Positions 1-5,554 of a DNA stretch of 9,216 bases are shown in pieces; position 1 is the stretch's first letter; each line of letters opens with the position of its first letter. A program made the translations under genes and the position numbers. The notes under the pieces are model-generated. The model was given only the letters and a program-made list of their open reading frames with translations, searched no databases and was not told the DNA's origin. Source of the DNA: Candidatus Hodarchaeota archaeon (GTDB lineage: Archaea > Asgardarchaeota > Heimdallarchaeia > Hodarchaeales > YT1-057); the NCBI GenBank assembly GCA_016839955.1, contig JAEOTI010000165.1, positions 1-9,216 of the forward strand, read 5' to 3'.

Positions 1-374
1 CTATGCAAATTTGGCATTATGAATACAAAGGTAGTCTAAGGATTTTTTTTACGGGAGCGTATTGTGGTGTTTTTGTTTTCGATGTCACACAACCTAATAC
101 TTTTGAAAGAATAAAATTCTGGATCGATGAATTCTGGAAACATAATGGAAGAGGCAAAATACCATTGGTTGTAGTTGGAAATAAAGTTGATTTACGAAGT
201 TTAGCTCCAAAAACTGTCGAAAAAGAGGATGGAATTCGATTTTGTAAAAAATTGTCAAATCAGATCAAATCAAAAAGTTTTGACATATCCTATTTTGAAA
301 CCTCTGTAAAATTAAACCTAAATATAGAGAGACCTTTTCTGCATATAGCTCAACAATTCCTTCAAAGAAAATAA
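1..374 (+). CDS. Ras/Rab-like small GTPase, C-terminal part (5'-truncated by window edge)
   Basis: This is the C-terminal two thirds of a Ras-superfamily small GTPase, a GTP-binding switch protein. Residues are numbered from the first ATG in the window. The guanine-specificity G4 motif NKVDL is at 60-64, preceded by a hydrophobic strand (PLVVVG). The G5-like ETSVK is at 99-103, and a typical closing helix (PFLHIAQQFL) follows. GAYCGVFVFDVT at 18-29 matches the strand after switch II in Rab proteins. The P-loop and switch I must lie upstream, so the ATG at position 3 is very unlikely to be the true start. Where Rabs read IWDTAGQ, this protein reads IWHYEYKG, so the DxxG aspartate is not visible and the segment is about four residues short. 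The C-terminus (QRK) has no cysteine for prenylation. The family call is firm; whether it hydrolyses GTP is open. Such GTPases are abundant in Asgard archaea. Confidence 0.88.
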   Translation, partial: MQIWHYEYKGSLRIFFTGAYCGVFVFDVTQPNTFERIKFWIDEFWKHNGRGKIPLVVVGNKVDLRSLAPKTVEKEDGIRFCKKLSNQIKSKSFDISYFETSVKLNLNIERPFLHIAQQFLQRK

Positions 375-375
375 A

Positions 376-386
376 CAGTTTTTACA
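376..386 (+). terminator. possible oligo-T terminator after the GTPase gene
   Basis: A run of five T (379-383) begins four bases after the GTPase stop codon. Archaeal RNA polymerase can terminate at short oligo-T tracts without a hairpin. The run is short and the region is AT-rich, so the call is weak. The rest of the convergent gap (to 556) shows only a poor stem (398-403 with 432-437) and no gene I can support. Confidence 0.3.
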
Positions 387-527
387 AATATAGCAAAAGA
401 GAGGGCTTGAAAAATCTAAAAATATCTCCCACTCTCTATATGGTGATTCTAGATCAGGATATATGGATGAGACTTAAAGGAATGAGAGTTCTTACTTGAA
501 TAAGTTGGTCGGAATGGAGTTAGCAAT

Positions 528-540
528 AAAAGAAAAAAAA
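528..540 (-). terminator. oligo-T terminator of the SprT-like gene
   Basis: Read on the minus strand, the SprT-like gene is followed after about 16 bases by T8, C, T4 (the complement of positions 540 to 528). No strong hairpin precedes it. Oligo-T tracts of this kind are the usual intrinsic termination signal in archaea. It also lies where the convergent GTPase transcript has to be kept apart. Confidence 0.55.
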
Positions 541-556
541 GGAAGGCGAGTTTATT

Positions 557-1246
557 TTAATTTGGTCTAAGAATTTCCTTTTGTTCTTCTAAAACTCCTT
601 TCAAAACTTTATATATTGTATTTAGCCTGTTATAGAACCCGCTAGTATGAAATAGATGTTCTATTTTCAAAAAAAACTTATCATAATGATGAATCCATTC
701 ATGTAACAATGTGTTGAGAAATGTCTTTGGTTTTACAAACTGACATCTTTTTGCTGTTCTACTAAAGACTGAAATACTCGTTTTTTCCCTTCCCTGATTT
801 ATCCAAGTTTTATGGAGGCCATGGATTTGTGATCTACGAAAAATTGTCCTTTTCCCTCGAGTATAGACCGGTGATGGGGGTAAATTGTAAATTTTGTTTA
901 GTGAGTTAACGATATGATTCGCATTTTGGTGAATATGCTCTTCTTCTCCACTTATTAAGGCTAAACCAAGATCATTAACGAAATTTAGAACATTTGATAT
1001 TTCTTCTTGGTTTACCTTGATAGTTGCTGTTTTTGAAACTAAATAATCACATTTTTGAGAATTCGACCATTTTTTCCTAATTTTTGGTTTTAATGTTGGC
1101 CAACCAATTATACTCGCAAAAGGGACGTAATAACTGCCATTAGATGTAATAACGGTGTAGGTTTTTTTGTTGATCCTTTTGACTAAACCAGAAATTTCAA
1201 CACCTTTGTAACCAAAAGAGACTGTTTTTCCAACGTCTATAATCAT
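557..1246 (-). CDS. SprT-like zinc metalloprotease with N-terminal small beta-barrel-like domain
   Basis: Predicted cytoplasmic zinc-dependent protease of the SprT-like (Spartan-related) group; family members include proteases that degrade DNA-protein crosslinks. The zinc site is visible: HEWIH at residues 182-186 supplies two His ligands and the catalytic Glu183, and His200 in HTSGFY is the expected third ligand, matching the HExxH...HGxxF layout of SprT. Residues 75-120 look helical, and 127-165 form the strand-rich segment that precedes the active site. Residues 5-46 (VGKTVSFGYKG through YYVPFASI) look like a small SH3/KOW-type barrel that could bind nucleic acid or another partner. There is no signal peptide or membrane helix. 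The ATG is preceded by AGGGA, and a TATAAAA box lies about 35 bases upstream. It follows the membrane-protein gene on the same strand, but a terminator and 174 bp separate them, so it is probably transcribed alone. The substrate is unknown. The protease fold is well supported; a crosslink-repair role is inferred. Confidence 0.85.
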   Translation of the reverse strand: MIIDVGKTVSFGYKGVEISGLVKRINKKTYTVITSNGSYYVPFASIIGWPTLKPKIRKKWSNSQKCDYLVSKTATIKVNQEEISNVLNFVNDLGLALISGEEEHIHQNANHIVNSLNKIYNLPPSPVYTRGKRTIFRRSQIHGLHKTWINQGREKTSISVFSRTAKRCQFVKPKTFLNTLLHEWIHHYDKFFLKIEHLFHTSGFYNRLNTIYKVLKGVLEEQKEILRPN

Positions 1247-1277
1247 AAAAATTCCCTTTAAATCAATAGATGTTTGG

Positions 1278-1284
1278 TTTTATA
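1278..1284 (-). promoter_or_regulatory. TATA box for the SprT-like gene
   Basis: The minus strand reads TATAAAA here, centred about 35 bases upstream of the ATG at 1246. With the usual archaeal spacing of about 26 bases from TATA to start site, transcription would begin near 1255, giving a very short leader. That start would fall at or inside the AGGGA ribosome-site candidate (1253-1257), so translation may be nearly leaderless. The box is stronger than most T/A-rich strings in the window. Confidence 0.5.
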
Positions 1285-1362
1285 CAATGATTGGAGATTT
1301 TCACAAGAACTGGAGGTAAAATTATACTACTAGTAAGAATTTATTATTAAGTTATTATTTTC

Positions 1363-1382
1363 GATATTCTCCCAAGAATATC
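1363..1382. repeat. perfect 8-bp inverted repeat with 4-base loop
   Basis: GATATTCT (1363-1370) and AGAATATC (1375-1382) are exact reverse complements around CCCA. The repeat lies between the terminator of the membrane-protein gene and the promoter of the SprT-like gene. No T-run follows it on either strand, so it is not an obvious terminator. It could be an operator for the SprT-like gene or a 3'-end structure on read-through transcripts. Confidence 0.5.
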
Positions 1383-1385
1383 AAG

Positions 1386-1420
1386 AAAAGGAAAAAAGGA
1401 GAATTGTACAAAATTCTCCT
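1386..1420 (-). terminator. hairpin plus oligo-T terminator of the four-helix membrane-protein gene
   Basis: The arms AGGAGAATT (1397-1405) and AATTCTCCT (1412-1420) are perfect reverse complements with a six-base loop. On the minus strand the hairpin starts directly after the TAG stop codon and runs into T6, CC, T4 (1397 down to 1386). This is the layout of a bacterial-style intrinsic terminator; in archaea the T-tract alone may suffice. It argues against strong co-transcription with the downstream SprT-like gene. Confidence 0.75.
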
Positions 1421-2956
1421 CTAACCGGATATAAATGCTTCAGCACCTGAAAGTGCAGCACCTGCAGCGAGAGCTGCAACACCCATTACTTTTCTCATCA
1501 AAGATCCTAAGTCATAAACGATTTTAACTCTAAAATTCTTACCCGCAATGATTGCTCCAGTCTCTGCATCTTCTATAAATACATTGATCGCATGAGTTCC
1601 AACATCTTGGGGGACAAGAGTTAACCATAATGCATCTGCAACTTGGAGAATTTCACTAATTGCCTTAGAAATATCGTCTCCCGCTAGATCTAAGATAGGT
1701 AAAACATGCGTTGAACCGAGGTGGACTTCCTCTCGTGGGTCTAGAGTTAAGTCTAAATCTAGCTGTGACGGTTCAAATCCAGGAGCTACAATTTTAACTC
1801 TAATTGGTCTTCTCCGCTCTATAAAGTTAGGATCATTGTTAAAGAAAAAGAGAAATAAGGGTAGTGGGTCTCCTGGATATGCTACTTGGGGTAAAGCTGC
1901 ATCAAAAAATAATTCTGTATTTCGAAATTCTGTTAAATTATCTTCTAGTTGAATCATTATGTGATCAATGATTTTAAAAAACTGTGGGATTTCTTTTTGC
2001 ATTTTTGCGAGTACCAAATCAATTTGACCAATTTCTAGGTTGGGAAAATCTCGAATCCGAGTATAAGCATCATCAACCCTAACTCTAAAGTTGATCAACG
2101 CTTCTGCTGCTGCTTCACTTATTGCGGGAAAGTTCTGAACTAAATAACGAAGATAAAGAACTAATTCTCTCACTCGTTCAAATTCTGTTTCCGTATAATC
2201 GTCTCCTAAACCTTCTTTTGTTAAATTATCAATTAATTCGCTCCACTCATCAAATTTTAGATACGCCATTGGATCCAAATAAGCCCGAAAAACTTCAGAA
2301 AGGCAATTATCTACCGCTACAGGAAATTCTTCGAGTTCATATAATGGAGATAACCCGCCATGGTAATCAAAAGTAGCCACACGAGATACTTCTCTTAATG
2401 AGGAGACTCCAAGAACTAATAGAAGAAAGAACACAGAAATTAAGTACATTGCCACATGAAAAGGAAAATCTGGAAGGTCCTGTTCATGTCCTTTTTGGTA
2501 TTCAGTTGCACCCACGCCAATTAAATAGCAAAAAAAAGCACCCACACCTAATAAAAATAACAATAATGTATTTTTTCTTGCTACTTTGAGGTTAGTAAAA
2601 ATACTATCAAATCCTCTTACAGCTCCTAATGGCATTCCTGATGCTCGATAATCCATCAGCATCATTTCAACACCTTTGACACTAATAATTGAATCTAACA
2701 AATAAACGAATAAATTGAAGATAAAAAAGAGCCAAAGAAAAACAATAAGCCAGACAGGTATGTCTGCTTCAAATGTAATAAACTGCGCTTCTTCTGATGC
2801 TGTTAATGCACCGTCAAGCCATAAAAGAATAAAAATGAGTATTGGCAGTATTACAAAACCAGGAAAAGCCACTCGCCGCCCATAAGATCCAAGTTTTCGT
2901 TCAATGCCTTGAATGAAACTGGCGCTAAATCGACTAATTTTAAACTCTTGACTCAT
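1421..2956 (-). CDS. four-helix membrane protein with helical and beta-sandwich-like cytoplasmic region, unknown function
   Basis: I do not recognise a family for this 511-residue protein. Four hydrophobic helices are visible at about 29-50, 67-91, 129-150 and 167-187. The loop between helices 2 and 3 is basic, while the loops 1-2 and 3-4 are acidic, so by the positive-inside rule both termini and the large C-terminal part face the cytoplasm. Residues 200-350 look helical and charged. Residues 350-485 look like a beta-sandwich: a PGDPLPLFLFF segment, then alternating strands including IRVKIVAPGF, THAINVFIEDA and KNFRVKIVYD. The protein ends in a Gly/Ala-rich hydrophobic stretch (489-510) that may lie on or in the membrane. 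Only two N-X-S/T sequons occur, both in the predicted cytoplasmic part. The ATG follows a weak GGATGAG ribosome site. The gene is divergent from the VWA surface-protein gene and ends in a clear terminator. A scaffold, sensor or transport accessory is possible; no catalytic motif is visible. Confidence 0.8.
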   Translation of the reverse strand: MSQEFKISRFSASFIQGIERKLGSYGRRVAFPGFVILPILIFILLWLDGALTASEEAQFITFEADIPVWLIVFLWLFFIFNLFVYLLDSIISVKGVEMMLMDYRASGMPLGAVRGFDSIFTNLKVARKNTLLLFLLGVGAFFCYLIGVGATEYQKGHEQDLPDFPFHVAMYLISVFFLLLVLGVSSLREVSRVATFDYHGGLSPLYELEEFPVAVDNCLSEVFRAYLDPMAYLKFDEWSELIDNLTKEGLGDDYTETEFERVRELVLYLRYLVQNFPAISEAAAEALINFRVRVDDAYTRIRDFPNLEIGQIDLVLAKMQKEIPQFFKIIDHIMIQLEDNLTEFRNTELFFDAALPQVAYPGDPLPLFLFFFNNDPNFIERRRPIRVKIVAPGFEPSQLDLDLTLDPREEVHLGSTHVLPILDLAGDDISKAISEILQVADALWLTLVPQDVGTHAINVFIEDAETGAIIAGKNFRVKIVYDLGSLMRKVMGVAALAAGAALSGAEAFISG

Positions 2957-3198
2957 CTGTTCTCATCCAACCTAATGCGATTAAATTCAAAAATTTCTAA
3001 ATTATGTTTGATCTAAGTGGGAGAAAGACAATTTATCATGAAATATTTATTTCAAAAAAACTGTTCCTGAAATTAAGTTTTCCTTAAAGATATCTTTTTG
3101 TGAACTTGTTTCTATCTGTAAATCTTATTCACCAAAATAATTCTAAAAAATCATTAAAAGAAGTAAATTAGTACTTAAAGCTCAAAAAAATTAATTTT

Positions 3199-3236
3199 AC
3201 TAAATACTAGAATTTAGTTTACTTTAAATTTAGTTT
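3199..3236. repeat. short inverted repeat overlapping a 10-bp direct repeat
   Basis: ACTAAAT (3199-3205) and ATTTAGT (3212-3218) are reverse complements across six bases. AATTTAGTTT then occurs twice, at 3211-3220 and 3227-3236, a period of 16 bases. The repeats lie in the divergent control region, 20-60 bases upstream of the TATA-like box at 3256, where a transcription factor could bind. Short A/T repeats arise by chance in such DNA, so the site is tentative. Confidence 0.35.
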
Positions 3237-3255
3237 TAAAGCCTATATCCCATGC

Positions 3256-3289
3256 TTTATAATAAATATGATTCAATTATCTATATTAT
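3256..3289 (+). promoter_or_regulatory. TATA-like promoter boxes for the VWA / TM-RING gene pair
   Basis: TTTATAATAAATA (3256-3268) is the best TATA-like box before the VWA gene and would place the transcription start near 3287, giving a leader of about 50 bases. A second box, CTATATTAT (3281-3289), would start near 3311. Either leader includes the G6 ribosome-site candidate. No strong promoter is visible in the 44-bp gap to the next gene, so this region probably drives both. Confidence 0.4.
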
Positions 3290-3321
3290 GTGACCATGTT
3301 TCACCCAAAGTCAAACAGAAT

Positions 3322-3327
3322 GGGGGG
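3322..3327 (+). promoter_or_regulatory. G-run ribosome binding site for the VWA gene
   Basis: Six consecutive G end eight bases before the ATG at 3336. The run stands out in this AT-rich stretch and could pair with the C-rich anti-Shine-Dalgarno end of 16S rRNA. It supports the ATG at 3336; the ATG at 3320 is out of frame. Confidence 0.5.
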
Positions 3328-3335
3328 CACTGTCA

Positions 3336-5504
3336 ATGCACAATTCAAAAAATATTCGGATTGCGTTTCTCTTTAATTTTATATTTCTATTAAATCTTTT
3401 TAGCATAATGAATGTGGAATCAACAAGTACTGATCCTCAAGAATCCAATAATGAAAAAATAACACCTGATTTACAAACCACTAGTCAAGTTGAACTTAGA
3501 ATAATCCCAAATGCTACTTCACTTGGCGCAGGTCAGGCTGTTGAAGTCAACATTACAGTGGAGAATACTGATGACGAAACAGTATATGGAGTCAATCTTA
3601 CGCTTTCAACAGATGGCTTTGACAATGAGACAGAAGTTGAAAATTTGACTCTCTCAATTGGAACTCTAAACGCTTTCGAAAGTAATTCGTCAAAATTGCA
3701 ATTTAGTTTTCCTTCCTATGACGATATAGATTTTGTAGGAGATGCAATCGATCTTGTTTTTGTAATTGATTCAAGTGGATCCATGGGTTCTGAAATCACC
3801 GCTATCAAAACCCAACTAAATTCACTTTTAACTAATTTAACAGATAGTTATCATGATGTGCGGGTTGGGGCAGTTGTTTATGGGTCTAAGATATATTCTG
3901 AGTATCCTGCTGATGATCCACGGAACTATTTACCTCTATCTAACGATTTCATTGCCGTTAGCGAATTTATCGATGATTTGCGTGCTTATGGGGGAGAAGA
4001 GCCTTGGGGTGATGCTCTCTGGGTTGCAAATAATTTTTCCTGGCGTCTTCAAAGTCCTGTAGTAAAGATGATTGTCATAGTTGGCGATGAAGATTGTGAT
4101 CCTGGCAAACTAGTGGGCGTAGGTGTCCTAGGGGGTTATTATAATGGTTCAGAACTTTTAGCTGTCGTTGATAGTCTCAAACAAAAAAATGTTAAGGTAT
4201 ATTCAGTCGTAACAGAAGACCCCCATGAGAATGTTGCGGACCAATTTCGTTGGATATCAGAATATACAGAGGGAAAGACATTTTCACTCGATGAGGGAGG
4301 ATTAACTGCAGATGATCTTCCACAATTAATTAATGCTTGGGCATTGAACCAAACTCATGAGATGGTCGTTGAGATAACAGGTACTATTGAATGGCACTCT
4401 CCTATATTTGGTTTTCAAAAAACAAACACAACTGAGATTATCTGGATAGATCTGACTGCTCCAGATATTAGTATAAGTTCAAGTGTTCCTTTTACTATGG
4501 AAGATTCTGTCTCCTATCAAGTGTTTGCGTATGTTAATGATGTATCTAGCATCACTGCTGTGACTGGGTACTGGAAAACAACTGGGCTATGGAATTTTAC
4601 GTCTCTTGAAAAAGTAGGAAAGTCCATTTATAAATTGGAATTACCAAAATACCCATTTGGCTCAGTTGTTCAATGCTATATTAATGCGCAAGATAGTTGT
4701 GGAAATGATGGCTCAACTGAGATAATGAATATTACTATCGCTTATCCTACAGTATCAAATGGATCAATAATGCGAATTTACTCAATAAACGATTCTCTTG
4801 CGTACAAATTAAATCTTGAATCATCAGCAGATTATGTAGTATGGATTACAAGTATAAATGGAACTACAGAACCTTCCTTATATTCTACTTCCAAAATTTT
4901 TACCCCAACTTCCACATCTTCTGAAAACAATACAAAAACGTTGGTTTGGAGACAAAAGCTAAGTGGTCCTGATCTTTTAAAGATCGATGCGGTCCCGGAA
5001 GGTCTGAATGAATCTGTTTTTATCAAAATATCCTTAGCTGCTATTAAAACCCTGGATATAACAAAATATATGTTAAATTTACAAGATTTCTATTTAAATG
5101 AAACTATTCAAGTTCACACCTTTAAAATTAACGTGACATTATCTGAAAAAGACGATAATAAGACTCTCAGTTTATATTTTCCTGAGTATTCAGATTTAAT
5201 TGCAAAAATACGAGTTTACAACGAAAATTGGAGTCTTTCTGAAGGAATTGTTGATGAGTCTGGATTCTGGGCAGCATTTGACACCAATGGCATTTATTAT
5301 TTGCGTATAGATCGGGTCTTCCGTACGGGTGTTTATTCTTTCACAGGGGATATTGTTGGTTATGATCCCTATCGACAGTACTATGATGCAGAAGGAGCGG
5401 CAGATGATGCATCTTTACCTCATATTGCATTATTCTTCACCTTTTTCACACTAATAGCGTTATCTAGGACTTATCGACGAAAGAAAAATCAAAATAATGT
5501 CTAA
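3336..5504 (+). CDS. secreted, membrane-anchored VWA-domain surface glycoprotein
   Basis: A 722-residue predicted cell-surface protein. Residues 8-25 are a hydrophobic signal segment. Residues 50-125 form an Ig/CARDB-like beta domain. Residues 138-333 are a von Willebrand factor A domain, a fold for metal-dependent protein binding, with the MIDAS DSSGS at 145-149 and a third-loop Asp251 (GDEDCD). The loop GGEEPWGDAL (219-228) replaces the usual MIDAS threonine motif. It resembles the GGGDEPED type known from eukaryotic alpha-kinase VWA proteins, but with an acidic residue in place of Thr. Residues 375-470 are a second Ig/Fn3-like domain ending in AQDSCGNDG, and 480-680 continue as beta-rich sequence. 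A helix at about 693-710 followed by RTYRRKK anchors the C-terminus, leaving a tiny tail inside. I count 22 N-X-S/T sequons, all on the outer side, which suggests N-glycosylation. The gene is 44 bp upstream of the transmembrane RING gene and probably co-transcribed. The ligand is unknown; adhesion or co-receptor function is inferred. Confidence 0.88.
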   Translation: MHNSKNIRIAFLFNFIFLLNLFSIMNVESTSTDPQESNNEKITPDLQTTSQVELRIIPNATSLGAGQAVEVNITVENTDDETVYGVNLTLSTDGFDNETEVENLTLSIGTLNAFESNSSKLQFSFPSYDDIDFVGDAIDLVFVIDSSGSMGSEITAIKTQLNSLLTNLTDSYHDVRVGAVVYGSKIYSEYPADDPRNYLPLSNDFIAVSEFIDDLRAYGGEEPWGDALWVANNFSWRLQSPVVKMIVIVGDEDCDPGKLVGVGVLGGYYNGSELLAVVDSLKQKNVKVYSVVTEDPHENVADQFRWISEYTEGKTFSLDEGGLTADDLPQLINAWALNQTHEMVVEITGTIEWHSPIFGFQKTNTTEIIWIDLTAPDISISSSVPFTMEDSVSYQVFAYVNDVSSITAVTGYWKTTGLWNFTSLEKVGKSIYKLELPKYPFGSVVQCYINAQDSCGNDGSTEIMNITIAYPTVSNGSIMRIYSINDSLAYKLNLESSADYVVWITSINGTTEPSLYSTSKIFTPTSTSSENNTKTLVWRQKLSGPDLLKIDAVPEGLNESVFIKISLAAIKTLDITKYMLNLQDFYLNETIQVHTFKINVTLSEKDDNKTLSLYFPEYSDLIAKIRVYNENWSLSEGIVDESGFWAAFDTNGIYYLRIDRVFRTGVYSFTGDIVGYDPYRQYYDAEGAADDASLPHIALFFTFFTLIALSRTYRRKKNQNNV

Positions 5505-5537
5505 TTCGAAACTCATCGACTTGTCTTAGGACTTCTT

Positions 5538-5554
5538 GAGGTTGTCTCTTGGTG
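5538..5554 (+). promoter_or_regulatory. GAGGT ribosome site and TTG/GTG start choice of the TM-RING gene
   Basis: GAGGT (5538-5542) is a canonical Shine-Dalgarno core. It lies six bases before a TTG (5549) and nine bases before an in-frame GTG (5552). Either gives a signal peptide beginning (M)VFPIKNDVR. No ATG is available before the hydrophobic segment. GTG is the commoner archaeal choice; TTG has the tighter spacing. The difference is one residue. Confidence 0.6.

Larger units (their letters stand above)
2957..3335. other. divergent AT-rich intergenic region with putative promoters and short repeats
   Basis: This 379-bp gap separates the divergent starts of the four-helix membrane protein and the VWA surface protein. 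No credible ORF or RNA gene is visible. It holds A/T-rich strings, an inverted repeat at 3199-3218, a direct repeat at 3211-3236, TATA-like boxes on the right-hand side for the plus-strand genes, and only weak candidates (for example around 3043-3053, minus strand) for the membrane-protein gene. It is the likely control region for both directions. Confidence 0.6.

Noticed and set aside
398..437. Possible stem AGAGAG/CTCTCT in the gap after the GTPase gene
   Set aside because: Only six pairs plus two across a bulge, with a long loop and no T-tract, so it is too weak to call a terminator or RNA.
440..499. Small ATG ORF (about 19 codons) between the convergent genes
   Set aside because: Very short, no ribosome site, and in the gap between two convergent genes.
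2122..2589. Plus-strand ORFs of 84 and 63 codons inside the membrane-protein gene
   Set aside because: Both lie antisense to the 511-residue minus-strand gene, have no family features, and look like shadows of its coding sequence.
2940..2966. Eight-codon ATG reading frame overlapping the start of the membrane-protein gene (minus strand)
   Set aside because: The ATG ten bases upstream opens a tiny out-of-frame peptide. It could be a leader but has no ribosome site of its own and is expected by chance.
2957..3335. CRISPR array, tRNA or mobile-element end in the large intergenic region
   Set aside because: Repeats are only 7-10 bp and A/T-rich, there are no regular spacers, no cloverleaf-like segment, and no transposase remnant nearby.
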